A stretch of DNA of 64,000 bases, taken from assembly GCA_013398955.1 (NCBI GenBank), contig VWPU01002078.1:25622-89621 (forward strand), in the 5' to 3' direction. Positions 36,033 through 49,124 of the stretch are shown in pieces (the stretch's first letter is position 1; each line of letters begins with the position of its first letter). Made by a program: the position numbers and the translations under genes. The notes beneath the pieces are model-generated. The model was given only the letters and a program-made list of their open reading frames with translations, was not told where the DNA came from and made no database searches. Origin of the DNA: Callaeas wilsoni. Lineage: Eukaryota; Chordata; Aves; Passeriformes; Callaeidae.

Positions 36033-39000
36033 GACAAGGAAGTTGAATTTAAAACTGGAGATACAGTCTATCCTATAGGTGATGGGAGGTACTGAATTCC
36101 TTTTTTTTTTTCATGAGGTGTTATGAGTAATTCCTTCCAAAGCAGTAAGAAGAAATTCCATCTATCGTTCACATAAAAATAGGCATTTTCGAATCATGGT
36201 TTTAAGCAGAAATAGAAGCACTCTATAAGCTCAGATCTATTTTTTTCCACATGGAGGGAGGTCGTAGTGCTCCAGTTAGGAACCATCCTTCCTTTTTCTT
36301 ATGATTTCTACATATTAGAAAAATTTATCAAACTCAGTGGAGAAAGAAGTTTGAGTCTGTTTTTCTTCATTTGGCTTTTGAGTGTCTTTCAGATGGGGAT
36401 CAAAACAAACCGTATCCTGCCCCTGTGGAAAATACATTTATACTCAAGATATGCAAAACAGGATATGACAAAATTCTGGAGGAAAAGTACAGCACTGCTG
36501 ATACATGAGGTTCTGGTATAAATCATTCCTCAGCTCTGGGATTCATGTTGGAAACTGCTCAGATAGATGATTTGATGCTTCAGAACTCCAAAGGAATAAA
36601 TAGAAAGGAGAACAAAAAGACACTGATTTAAAGTGAAAATGAAGTCATGTGTTTACAGTGAAAGAGTCTAGTCCTCATCAGAATGTAATTACAATGTATA
36701 ATCGGCTTTGGGTTTATATCTAGCAAATGACAGAATTATGATATAGTAATTTCATCAGAGCTTTCCAGTTTGGTCATATGCTAAAACTACTTAGTTTATC
36801 AGCTACAACGCTGGCTTACTTTTTATTTTATTTAGCTGCTGTTTGCTTACTTCTACTTTTTCTTTGCCTTTATTTTGAAGTTGATTCATGCATGGTCTCT
36901 CTGTTAATGTAACCTAAAAGAATAGCATTTTCAACATGACCAAATCTAAAAAAGTGTCCTAGATGTATATAAATTAAAGTGTTATTTATATGGGATGTAC
37001 TCTACTTCTGACACAACCATCTATGTGATCTTGAGCTTGTATTTTTTAATACGAATTTCATGTTGGTGCTCCACAGTTCCTGTTACATTTTTGCCTACAG
37101 CTCTGTGATATAGACAAGAGCCATATAAAAGCAATAATAAAGCTAGTTTTTAACCTTCTCTTAAATAAGTCTTTTCACACTAGACAGAACTTGGAGGATG
37201 TACTTGTTCCTAAGCAAAAACAACTAATTTTGTCAGTGGGATTTCCCGCTGAGGAATTTATGTTTATAATCAGCAGAAGCTACATCTCTCATCCACCATG
37301 TGTACACTATCACATCATTGCAGATGCTCTCACTTCCAACTGTGCCTTTTCAGCACAGTAGGCATCTTCTCAAAGTTTAATCTAATGCAGAAAACCCAAT
37401 CTTCCTGTCTTGCAGCAGAGAAGGACTAACACCAAAGAAAAACAGCTTGAGATCCTAAGAGTTGTGTAGTTTCATGACTAATGTTTTAAATGCCTGGTTC
37501 CGAAATTGTACCTGAAAATTAGTTAGGTGTTTAAGTTCCATGAATTAAACTTGAGATGTTCTTAGGGCAAGCTGAAGAGCTCCATTCCTGCTCAGGGCTG
37601 GTTGGGAGATGCTGTTGAATGCTCAATAATCCTGAACTTCTGTTATTGCAGGCAACTCTTCTGATGTGATGCAGGTTGGAAAAACCTACAGAGTGGGCAC
37701 TTTCATCTGTTATGCTTGAATTATTAAATAAGGGTGATAGTCTTATTACATGCAAATGTTGCAGTAGAAATTGAATGTGCTAAATAAATCTGCAAGAAAC
37801 TTTGTTATCATCATTTCCTGGTTTTGCTTCATCCATTCCAAACTCAATTTTCTGTCTCCCAGAAAAAAAATCCCCCTAGACAAAACATAGGTTAAGAATT
37901 AGGCCTCAACTTCTATTGCACTGCAACTAATTTTCTGGATTCTGTCAAGTTTTTAGTTGACTATGGGTGTTAAAGTGCTTAGAGCCATTTGTACATTGAT
38001 CAGAAGAAAAACTCTAAGTCCTGTTTTAGGCTCCAGCACTCCTAGTGAAATCACTCCTTTAGGACAAGATCTTAGCAAGAGTCAAACTTCTCTCATTCTG
38101 ACAGAGATTGGAATAGTGATGATTAAACATAAAATGTATGTTGCAGTAATTAAACAAAAAATAATAAGCAATCAAAATCTATTAATCAAATAACTTACAA
38201 ATGCTTGCTTAGCCATATAACCATACTTTATGGACTTCTAAAATCTACAGTGCCTAATGATTTCAAGTATTGCAAGACGAACTTGAGAATCTTGAGTAAC
38301 TTTTAACAAAGAAACTATGTCAGCGTTGAGAATTGCCAAAGGCAGCTGTTCCAGATGTTTGGACTGTAGGACAGAAGAGATGCTTTTATGAATGCTTCAG
38401 TGTTTCCTCCTGTCTTTGTATGGATCCGTCTTTGGGTGGTAAAGGAAAGCTTCCTCAGATCTTTCTATTTTCTTTTCTTTCACAAGATGTTAGACACATT
38501 TTCTCCCATGATCTTTGATCTTATAGATACAGGCACCTTAAAACATGCTGAGAGAGCAGCAAGCAGCAACAGAGTTAATTTACCCATTGAAATGACTTCA
38601 TCTCTGACACAGATTCTTCCATATGCTCCTCTTTAGTATACAAAATCCCATCCAAGCCTCTGTAGGGCAGTGGTGGCAACGAGGTTACTAAATCCAATGT
38701 GTTGGACCGAGATAGAGAGAATCTTCTACATGAAGAATGACCTTGCAAACACAAAGAAAAATCCCACACAGTAGACTGGGGGGCTGTGTAACTTCCTTAT
38801 CCCTTTGGCATGAGCACATGGTAACAACTGTCACTCATCTGTAAGCACCTTGTGCCTGAGCAAGAGAGGACTTTCAAAACTTTTTCCACAAGCTTCAGCA
38901 GTTTACATTTAGGAAAACTGAGTTGATGTGAGGCTAAATGACTTTACCAGATCACACTTTTGAAGAATATATTCCCATCCTTCTCCACAGAACATGCTCA

Positions 39001-39280
39001 GATCCAGCATATCTTTTCTTAGGTTTGCCTTTCTCAGTAGCTCACAAATTAATAAACTCAAAGAAACTCCTTTACTTTTTCAGTTTTATTTCCAGTTTGT
39101 TTTTCAAACTTATTTTTGCTGTTATCTTCTTTCTTTGACTTGTGGTCCTCTTGTATTACAGTGAGGGGAATAAATCCTTTCATAATCTGTAAAGCAAAAG
39201 AAGAAACTTAAATAGACTGAGTTCTTTAATATTAGAAGGTAAATAGGTAGACAGAGAGAGAGGTAGATATCTATGTAGCA
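36033..39280. other. Unique AT-rich non-coding sequence
   Basis: No gene or repeat family was recognised. Open frames are short and featureless. Confidence 0.45.
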
Positions 39281-39371
39281 GAAGGAAGGAAGGAAGGAAG
39301 GAAGGAAGGAAGGAAGGAAGGAAGGAAGGAAGGAAGGAAGGAAGGAAGGAAGGAAGGAAGGAAGGAAGGAA
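39281..39371. repeat. (GAAG)n tetranucleotide microsatellite
   Basis: About 22 uninterrupted GAAG/GGAA units. GGAA is the core of ETS-factor binding sites, so long arrays like this can bind ETS proteins. No such role is shown here. Confidence 0.98.
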
Positions 39372-41770
39372 AGCTAAAAATGGATGATATTAAAAATGCA
39401 ATATAAAGATACCCTATACTGTAGAATTTCATTTTTTAGAAATATTTTGTTTATATTCATCTAGAGGACTTGTTCTTGGCATAAGTACCAAATATATCTT
39501 CTGGTAAATTGTCTTCAGTGTTGCTAATAGAAATCTCACACCAGTTTTCAGTATTCTGACAGTGGTTACATTCAGTGAGTCAATAACAGAATAAAATCAT
39601 ACTGCAGAAAATTTGCAGACATTGGACAGTATTTTCTCCTATTCTTAAGATATATTTCATCTTCATGTCAGGTAGGAAAACATAAGGAGTGTTATTTTAG
39701 TCCCTGTTTTTAACCTTCATTCCTTTTACAAGATTAAAAGTAAATAATTGTCTCTTATAAGTATTCTAAACTAAAGGGCAGAATGAAAGTGTCCCACAAT
39801 TGTTACATTTAAAATAATTTATGCTCATTTTAGGATTATTAATTCGAATTTGTAATCATAACTGGTGATCAACTAGAAAAACATCTGTTGTTTTGAAACC
39901 TTAATTTCCTTTCTGTTTATCATATTCTCTACACTTTTCCATTTTTAACTCCTAATTCCACGTTTATTCTCCTCAAGCAAAGTCATCCCGGAACTCTTCT
40001 ACCCTCCTACCCCTCTGTTCTAATTTTTTCCCTCCAACAGTCCCAGTCTCCCCAGCTCAGCTTACCTCTTCCCATGTACTCCCACGAAGGCTTACGGACT
40101 TCTCATGGAGGCTGAGTAGCTATTCAGTGAGGGCTCAACACAGAAATTTCCAGTGTGGATGAAAATGGATGAAAAATTCAATGCAGAAAGCACAGTGTAA
40201 CAGACCCAACAGGGTGGTCTCTCCATTACCACAACATTTTCTAAATCTTAAAAGAACTTGATCCTTATTTTGAGAAAAAATGTAATAACCAGATCATTTG
40301 AAATTGGCAACTAGAAAATGGGTAATTGTAAAAAGCCCTAATGCAACTCACAGCTGGAAGTCTCAGAATCACTTTGTTTTTCAGGTGTTCATATGTTTCC
40401 TTAATGGTTTCTGTCTGAAATGGAAAATGTCAGTAAAAGCCACCAAGGCTTTTATTCAGTGGAAAATATAGCTTCCTGTGAATCTATCCAGATTATTTTA
40501 GTTTTCTGTGGCCATGTGGAAGTTCTGCAGATATTGAACCTGGGATGACCAGGGGGTTTGTATTAAATTGGGTTATATGGACAGACTCCATCCTTCTGCT
40601 CCTTACTCTTTTGATTGTGAGAGGAGAACATGAAGAGGGTAAAAATGGATAAGGAAAAATGGACTTTTTATTTTGGCAGCTATTTTAAGTAAAACCAAAA
40701 ACTGAGCTTGTGGAATAGAATCATGGTACGCTCCTTAAAAAAGACACAAGGCATGAGTACTACATCTTTCTGAAATGAGACATGCACTTTTGATATATGA
40801 ATGTGTCCCACTGCTAGCACTTTGTGACACAGATGTCTTGTAGTCCTTTTTGCAGAAAAAGATATAATTTCAATATTAAATAATATAACTTCAATTTTCA
40901 GGAGAAATACATAATTTGAAAATTAATTTATTTTCTGGTGTTGAACACATTTATGAACAGAATCTTTCAGATGTATGTGAAGAAACTAACAGCCTTGGGG
41001 CACATATTGCAGCACTGATTTATCGTTTTTGGATTCATACACAATTTGAAAGATTACTGAATTTTCTGATTTCCATGTTGTCATCAGGTACACATTCGGT
41101 GTGCAGCACCATGAGTTAGACTTGAATTTTTAGATTTGACCTATTCCTTTGTTGTAATTTTAATGTTTGTTTTCTTTTTCTTAATGAATATTTGAATATT
41201 CATTTAAATATTTTTGTTACCTCATGAATTCTGTTTCTGCCTGGTTTAAGATATTAAACACTGCATTTATGACTGCTATGAATAACTTGATTTTATGACT
41301 GAGGGCATTGAAAGTAACAGTTTATACATTTTCATTTGCATGCCATATGTAGATATTTCTACTCATTTCTCCACACATATCTGATGGTAACTAGAAGGTT
41401 AAGAATACATTAAAAAATATATTAAATGTAGTTAGTTCTTTCTGTTGATGAAATGTATGCAAACAGTTTCCTTCATTTTCATATTCATTATTCATGATTT
41501 GTAGTTATTCACCAAATATAATTCAAAGATAATTCTTCCTAACTTCTGTAATGTTATTGGGTGTATTAGTCAAAAGCAAGTTGGCATGATAGGGTGATAA
41601 ACAATAATAATTCTATTTGGTTAAAAAGCAAGATTCTTTACACATTGCTCTGAATATCTGAAATTTTTCTTTTTCTTTTAATGTACAATATATGAAATAG
41701 ATAACCTTCAATATTCAGTTTTTTAGTGAATAAATGTACTGCTGTTGATTTATCAATTAGTTGGTTTTCT
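39372..41770. other. Unique AT-rich non-coding sequence
   Basis: No gene, RNA or repeat family was recognised. Confidence 0.45.
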
Positions 41771-41771
41771 T

Positions 41772-42465
41772 GACTTAGAATCACTGAATAGTTTGGACTG
41801 GTAGGGAACCTCAAAGGTCTTCTAATCCAAGCCCTCTGCAATGAGCAGGGTCATCTTTAACTAGATCAGGTTGCTCAGAGCACCAATCCAACCTGACCCG
41901 GAATGCTTCCAGGAATGAGACATCCACCTCTCCAGGCAACCCATAGCAGTGTTCCACCACCTTCATTGTAAAAAATCTTCTCTTAGTCTGTATCTATCCT
42001 CTTTCAGTTTAAAACCACAAGTCCTTGTCCTATTGCCACAGGTTGTACTAAAAAGTTTGTTTCTATATTTCTTACACACTCCCTTTAGGTACTGAAAGCT
42101 GGAATAAGGTCTCCCTGGAGCCCTCTCTTCTCCAGCCTCAAAAACTCTGCCTCTCTAATAGCAGACGTGCTCCAACCCGTTTGATCCTACTGGTGGCCCT
42201 CCTCTGGAATTCCTCCAACAGGTCCATTTCTTTCCTATGCTGAGGACCCCTGAGCTGGATGTACTACTCCAGACATGGTCTCAGGAAAGTGGAGGAGCAG
42301 GGAAGATTCACCTCCCTCAACTTCCTTCTGGCCACATTTCTTTTGATGCAGCCCAGGACAGAGTTGGCTTTATGGGCTGTGAATGCACATGCACTTGACC
42401 TTGTTGAACCTCATGAGTTTCACATTACCTCTCTTCTGGAGCTTGTTCAGATCCCTCTTCTTCTC
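41772..42465 (-). mobile_element. CR1 LINE, 5'-truncated copy of an older subfamily
   Basis: On the plus strand it opens with TAGAATCACTGAATAGTTTG, a CR1 3' end in reverse. It continues through AGGTTGCTCAGAGCACCAATC, ACAAGTCCTTGTCCTATTGCC, TCTCTTCTCCAGCCTCAAAA, GGTGGCCCTCCTCTGGAATTC and CTGGATGTACTACTCCAGAC, to GAGCTTGTTCAGATCCCTC. All of these match the reverse of CR1 ORF2 and its 3' UTR as I remember the family. Similarity is lost near 42470. Many differences and frame breaks mean the copy is old and inactive. The plus-strand 119-codon frame at 42259-42618 is antisense to the element. Confidence 0.92.
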
Positions 42466-42553
42466 TTAGTGGTGATGGGTTTTTTATATAAGCAAAAGAA
42501 CTTCTACAGAGAACATCGACCATTGTGTAGAGAAGATGTGTTTCGTAATCACA

Positions 42554-42586
42554 CTTGTCTCTTCCAGTTTGGCTGGAAGAGACAAG
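42554..42586. repeat. Perfect 14-bp hairpin, 5-nt loop
   Basis: CTTGTCTCTTCCAG (42554-42567) and CTGGAAGAGACAAG (42573-42586) are exact reverse complements separated by TTTGG. The hairpin sits about 90 bp beyond the visible end of the CR1 copy. Confidence 0.95.
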
Positions 42587-42589
42587 CTG

Positions 42590-45245
42590 CAACTTGCCAA
42601 GGATACCAAGGTTTCTGATTGTTGTGTCTCAGGCTTTCTTTCAGATCCCTGCAGAGCCCTAAAGCTTTATTCTCTCTTTTGTCCTTCTAAATATTGTGGT
42701 ACAGAACGGTCGCTGTTAAAAGCTAACAGTATTACACCTCTCCTCATCCCTTACAAACTCCTTTCTCTACCATTCATTACCTTGTTGTTTTCCTCTTGAA
42801 ATTGCAATGAACTTTCTCATTGAAAAGCACATTGAAAGAGCTCTCATTCAAAATAAGATAATAACACAACAGGTGGAAATGTCTAATTGAAACACAAATA
42901 GACCCATAAGTCCCTGGGAGGTCCCTGGTGTGAGCAGAATGAGTTCCAGATGGAGTATGGGCCACTTCAGAAAACTAGTTTGTCCTACCACATCCTTTGC
43001 TAGGATGTCATCTAAGCAATTATTTCAGCTGGATTATTCCAAGAGATTTGATGGATTGTCCAAGACCTGAAGTTGCTGTTTGCTAATAGTGGTATAGTTA
43101 CCTTTTGTCTAAAGGTCTCAACACTCATTAACATCCAAATTCGAATTTTCAGTTTCTGTGCACCCCACTGGAGCTGGTTAGTTAAACACTGAAGTGTGCC
43201 GTCTCTTGTGTCCAGACCTACAGATTCACCATTACTTTAGTCTTTCTTTCACAGAAATCCTCATGCTACTCTAAGTTTTCTAACATAAGATTAATTGTTG
43301 TTGTTACTGTTATTAATATTATTAGAATAATTATTTCTGTGTTCATCTGTAAGTAATCTCAATAATTCTAGCTACTGAATTTACATTGTTTAAAAATGGA
43401 AACAGGAAAAACCAACCCTAGCAAAGAGCAGTCTTGGGTCTGTGCCTAGATAATCACTAATTCTGCCAAGAAAAGATGAAGTATTTTGTTTTCAGTACAT
43501 TAGAGGCTGGGCCAAGAATTATATAAGGTAACTCCGTTTTTATGGTGAATGCATTTGAAAGAGTGTGGATTTCAAAAGAAATCAGTGAGAGTTTACTAGA
43601 CATGTAATAGGAGAATAAAGCAGGAGATTCTAGGTACAATCATCTCAGAGCTTCTTGATAGGTCTCAGCTGCAGCATTACAGTACAGTATGTCTGTATGT
43701 ATTTCACACCAGAAATATTAGGCCTGAGAGGAAAGCAAAATAATGTACCTGAGATGCAGTTTTATTTTGGTTTTCATCTATGAAGAAGCATTTTTGTTTG
43801 AATACCTTCTTTACATTGACCTTTAAAATGCACAGCACTTAATTTTCACACAGCAATTTTCACAATTCTCCCTAAAATCAAATATATTGTTAAGCATTGG
43901 TTGCCCTAAATAATATATAGACATTACTCGACTTTTCAGGACAATTTTTCTCTAAATAACTTTTTGCTTGAGAATGTTATTCCAACAAAACTAAAATTTT
44001 TCAACAACAACAAACTCAGTCTAGGGACACCATATTTTAAAGCTCAGTGTCATGTTTTTTAGTTGCCAGTATTTCTTCTTAAGACATTTTCAGAAACACT
44101 TTTAATGTTTGTTTTAAAACTATGGTGTTCAGAATTCTGTTTTGACTGAATTATTGAAAACACTATGTTGAATTTACAAAATAAGAGTATATTCTAAGCA
44201 TTTTCTTCAAAATGTGTTTTGTGCATTTCAAAGTGCACCTTTTTTTTTAAATTTTATTTTGTCTGCAGAGAAATTTAGGTAAATCATATAAAAGGTGGCT
44301 TCTTTCCTAAACACATACAAACATGAACTTTGGAAAGAAAGAATCCAAAACATTGGAACATAAAGACATTAATTTTTCTCCAAACGTTCAAATAATGAAC
44401 ATCTGGTTTAGGGAGATAAAAATTAGAAAAGTTTGTAGCAAACTTCACTCATCTGATCTTATATACTTGCAGCATCCTTCATATAATATTTATGCATAAT
44501 CCACATAACTCCAAACTATTAGAACTGAATTTCTGCAAATATAGGTGTGTTTCCATGATAGTGAAATCAGGTTTTAAAAAAGAAAAAAAAAATGGAGCGG
44601 TACCCACATACCACAAAAACACAGCTGAAACACTGCTGATTTCTGCAGCTGTAGCCATATCTTTGAAATCAGCCTTGCTATGGTCATACGAATCTTCATG
44701 AGCACACCAAGGCTGACAACCACTGATGGGTTGCACACGGGCAATGTTTTTAAGATTTTAAAATGTTTCTAACAGAATTCTATGAAAAATTATTATTCTG
44801 CTGGTCATTAGTCAGATCTGAGAGAAAGCAAGATAAACTAATAGATTTTTTGAGCATTTTGTCTGTGGGTCAGACTTCTGCACACAAATAGAGAATTATT
44901 GTCACATAAGGTGTCTTTTAAGTAGCTGGTGTGAGCAATGTTGGCACTCCAGGAGATTTCATGAGCTTCTACTCCAGCAGTCAACTTGTGATTTGGGTGA
45001 GATTAGCACTAAACTGTGCACCAGCATAAACGCAGTACTGAAAGCATCATGAGATGACTCCATTTTGTCTGTGCCAGTCACAATTTACCTTTTTGGAACC
45101 CACCTGGCAGTTAGGTTGTGTTCACTGGGAGGCTTGTAGACAGAATAACTTCATTAAAATCACAGCTTGTACTACTTTATAATTATTCACCATTATTTTC
45201 CAAAATAATTCATTGAGTCTAATAAGCTCAGTTTTGTAACAGAAG
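42590..45245. other. Unique AT-rich non-coding sequence
   Basis: No gene or repeat family was recognised. Confidence 0.45.
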
Positions 45246-45246
45246 G

Positions 45247-45283
<37 letters not shown>
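45246..45283. repeat. (GTT)n trinucleotide microsatellite
   Basis: About 12 uninterrupted GTT units, followed by GGTTGTGATGG. Confidence 0.97.
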
Positions 45284-46230
45284 GGTTGTGATGGCTTGCT
45301 TTTTTTTAAAAATTTGAAAATCCAGAGCAAATAACTAGATGTCAACTTCTTTGAACTCTTTTATGGCATTCCAAAATGGGACTGCACCAAGTTGCCACTT
45401 CATTATTAAACTGATGCATATAGTTTTACCAGCAGAGACATCAAATAAATCTATTGTGCTTATTATCTATTTGTGGAAAAGTATATGACTTTCCTAATAA
45501 GTCTTTTTGTGCTAAATTGCTTCCTACCACAACTCTTGTCTTAATGATTAGATTTCATCAGTGTGATTTTATTCCTCTACCTGATTTATATTTTAAAAAT
45601 GCATTTTCTGCATTTTCTCCATCTTCACTTTTAGTATTTGCCTTGTAGTTATTTTTTCAGAAATATTTTAATTTTTCCTTTCCCTTTTATTTACTGCTGA
45701 TTTACATATATGTGTGAAAACCATTATTGAACTTCTGACTCATGCTCAAAGGCTACAACATCAGTAAATTACAGACAAAAATATGATCTCTTGTCTGAGC
45801 ACATTTAAGTCAAAGCCTTGGTAGATGAATTCCAGGGTTCACTACTGTTCCTAACCTCTGTTTAACAGTGTGTAAGACAATCAGAATCATTAGAAACCTA
45901 TAGTCACTCATATTAAAATGATCTGCATAGATAACAGAGCAATAAAAATCTGCTAGGAGTTCTCCTTTCCAGAACAATAGCAAGGTCATCACAAGCTACA
46001 ATAGCACAGATGCAAAAATAATCTGGTAACATCACATATGTCCCATAAGGTTTATCCGCATGCAAAAAACCATTGCCCCACTTTTTCCTGCTTCCTTTAG
46101 AAGCATTTGCTTTCTTTGTAAGACATCAGATTCAAGTGATGTTTTCTTCCTTGATTCACAAGATTTTCAGTGTGTGGAGAGATTTTAAAAGTACTGCATA
46201 CCAGGAGGACTGTCTCAGCAATTAAAAAGT

Positions 46231-46238
46231 GTATAAAG
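46231..46238 (+). promoter_or_regulatory. Candidate TATA box (GTATAAAG)
   Basis: GTATAAAG matches the TATA-box consensus. It lies about 25-30 bp upstream of sequence that leads into a CpG cluster and a splice donor. No transcription evidence is available. Confidence 0.3.
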
Positions 46239-46261
46239 ACCTTTCTCTTTGCCATCTCTGG

Positions 46262-46474
46262 AAGTCTTGAACTTTTCCTTCAAAGCTCAATATTACGGGA
46301 GGAGTAGGAATAGTCAGAATATGATGCATGCATGCCTACATGCACAAGGAGAAGAAACATTCTACATATTTCACCGTTTTCTGCTATGACGCCTTCACAA
46401 ACTGGTGCCGATCACGTCTGCAGAGACAAAACTTGAAAATGCTGCCACCCGCGATGCCTGTCAGTCGACTCTAG
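46262..46474 (+). other. Candidate first exon with 48-codon small ORF
   Basis: Downstream of the TATA-like motif, the segment gains CpG sites (ACGG, CACCG, GACGCC, GCCGATCACGTC, CCGCGATG, GTCGAC). It ends at CTAG|GTACGT, a good splice donor at 46475. The start near 46262 is only an estimate from the TATA spacing. A 48-codon frame runs from ATG at 46328 to TAG at 46472-46474, so the stop abuts the donor. Its peptide (starting MHAYMHKEKKHSTYF) is not recognised and may be an upstream ORF in a 5' leader. No known gene was matched. It may equally be a conserved enhancer or chance. Confidence 0.25.
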
Positions 46475-46480
46475 GTACGT

Positions 46481-48929
46481 ATTTTAAACCATTTACATTC
46501 TTTCTGTTCGAATCCCTATTGTACTAAGTTTTGTATACATTTTGTAAGCAAATCTGTTACTATGAGACTGTACACAGAAGAATGAAATCTTTTGTGTCTA
46601 AGATGACAGTTCATGGTCAGTTTATAGGAACTTATTTAAAGTGTTGCAAATATTTTTCTTTATGTCTGAATTCTCAATGGAAAAATTAAACTCTTTTGCC
46701 TTTTCTCAAGTAAATTTCCTTAGTTTCAGAAAGTATTTAGAGGGATCTTTATTTGAATAGTGAAAATAATTCCACTCAGGGAAGTTGCAATCCATGCAAA
46801 TGTAGTAAGTCTTTGTTTCCTTTTCAGCATCTTGATTTCTCATGCTAGCCAGGATTCCTAAAACGTCCTGTTTAATTTCTGTAAAAACAAGGGATTTCCA
46901 TCTATTCTGAGTGTAGTAAGAGTGTGGCTGATGATATTCCCTTGATGCATGTAAGCTTCAAAGACTGCAAGACCACTCACATCATCAAAATGCAATAGAA
47001 TATCAAGATGTGAATAACCTGTCAGCAGTCATTGAGTATGTACAACACGAACGAAAACCACGTGTTCTGCAACTGCAAAATGAAATGCTATTAGTAGCTT
47101 CAAAGTCTCTTTTAATTTCTAGTGTTTATTTTCCACCGCACAAGCCAGCAGAAAATACTCAAGGCATAGTGTCACTTTGGAGAGCTGATAATGACATATT
47201 AATCAGAAAACAGCAGAAAAATAATTTTAAATGCAGGTTTCTTATTTTTCTTTAAGTTAACACAGACAGGATGTTTCAATGTTTCATGCATCATGAAACA
47301 GTTCCACTTGTTGTGGTCACCCTTTGCTAAATGACTAGGCTTCTTGCTAGTTCTCTATGAAGCAATGATTGTTTCTGTAAATGTGGTCCAGTTTCAAGTG
47401 AATAAATCTTACAAGATAGCAATAGTTATATCAGTCTCACCTTTCACCTAAGATGATTTTCAATGATTAGTCACAAATAATTTGAAAAATTGTTTCATAA
47501 CATAAAATATACATGTTCTTTTCTAATAATTACTCATCCTCATTATTCACAAGGTATTATTTTGATTTTCAGTATTCAGAAAAATTCAAAAATTTTGCAT
47601 CAAATTCTGTAAGAAAGACACACTAAGACATTTAGAAACTGCAGAACCCACTGTGCACAAGTGCTATGAGTACACAGGCAGGTGACTGTGATTAGTCAAG
47701 CAAAATTTTGTTTTCCTTTTGGAACAGGAATATTTCATACAGAATATTGTGCCACAGCATGATACAAACCCTCCCAAAATGACTCTGGGAAACTATAAGA
47801 AAACTGAAAATGAAACAGAATTAGGCTATTTTACAGTATTTTATACATTGTTCCATCTTCTTTTGTTTTAAGAAGGCCTAGTATTTGGCAAGCCAGCTTG
47901 GAAATATATTTTAAAAATAATGAGTCTTTCTTCCTCTGAAAAGACATCAAAAACAGGCACAGTTAACTATCTGAACGACCTATCAGAGTCCAAATTTAAA
48001 CTTTTTGATTTGAGTAATTCCTATATGGTAGTAAATCTTGTATGATCAGTATCTGGATGTATCAATGCATAGATTTTTTTCCCCTTATTCTTTCTTATTC
48101 TTTGAATTTGTCAGTCCATTAGTCAGTCCAGTTCAGCTACATTAAATAAACACTTAAGGTGCTAAAAAAATTTCTGGATTAAACTTCTGTCTGCAAAGAA
48201 AGAAGAGATTGTATGTGAGCCACACTATGAGTACTTAAAACCAAGGGTACCATCAATGTACTTTGAAGTGAGAAGGAGAAGTAAAAAGGCAGATGCAGAA
48301 AAGCATGTTGTTTGGAAATTTCATTATTGGTAAACCATGTTGCTTCATGGAGATAAAATAAAAAAGGAAAGAAAATGCAGGGCATGCTGATGTTAGATTA
48401 CTTCTCTGTTACGAAACACCTAGAATGAAATCAAATGAAAAAAAACCTAATCATCTCAGTAGTTAACATGATAGGAAAATATGATTGAAGTTTATCAGCT
48501 GCATGTACAAATGACAAAAATTAATTCAACAGAGTGATGAAAAGCACTGAAACCAGAAAGCACTATGGAAAACCATGTGGACTGGGAAAATACCACATGT
48601 GGCTGCAGTATAAAGAACAAACTCCTGGATACCATCAGTGACCATTTTAAACCCTAATTGGCCTGTATCACATTGCAAAAGATGCAAATGTTTGACCAGT
48701 TTTCAGGAGCACCTGGGACTCTACATCTTCAAGAGCGATTCTACAGATGAAGAGGTTGAAGTTACATGGATTCAACAATCTCACAGCCTCCAAAAGGCAA
48801 AAAAAATCTAATGAACTTCTGTTTGAGCAGCAAAAAAGTGATTGACACAAGAAAACTGTTAAAATCATGTTAAAAATAAAGCAACTGAGAGAATTTAGTC
48901 TTTGCAAAGGTATACCAACAGAACCCAGG
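46481..48929. other. Unique AT-rich non-coding sequence
   Basis: No gene or repeat family was recognised. The 81-codon frame at 47010-47255 has no domain. Confidence 0.45.
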
Positions 48930-49120
48930 CCAGAAGATTCCTCAAAATCTTGATGACAACTTTACAGACCAGACCTAAGGGAGCAGACTTTGAAAGATGC
49001 TCTCCTTGATCTACTGCTTGTCAACAGAATGGATCTCATGAGAGAAGTGGAGATTGGCCACCCTTGAGTTGCTATACTGAGGACAGACTTGCCAAAATCT
49101 TGCCAGAACCAGCACTGGCC
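48930..49120 (+). mobile_element. Ancient CR1 ORF2 remnant (endonuclease region)
   Basis: Conceptual translation across shifted frames gives FLKILDDNFTDQ and then LLVNRMDLMREVEIG. These resemble the CR1 ORF2 segment just before the conserved SDH of the endonuclease domain (family pattern: FL..I.DNF..Q, LL.NRE.L...V.IGG). In-frame stops and frameshifts show it is long dead. This part of CR1 is rarely kept because most copies are truncated nearer the 3' end. The call is by eye and the boundaries are approximate. Confidence 0.55.
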
Positions 49121-49124
49121 ATCA

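Noticed and set aside
42259..42618. 119-codon plus-strand frame
   Set aside because: It is mostly antisense to the minus-strand CR1 copy, with no domain.
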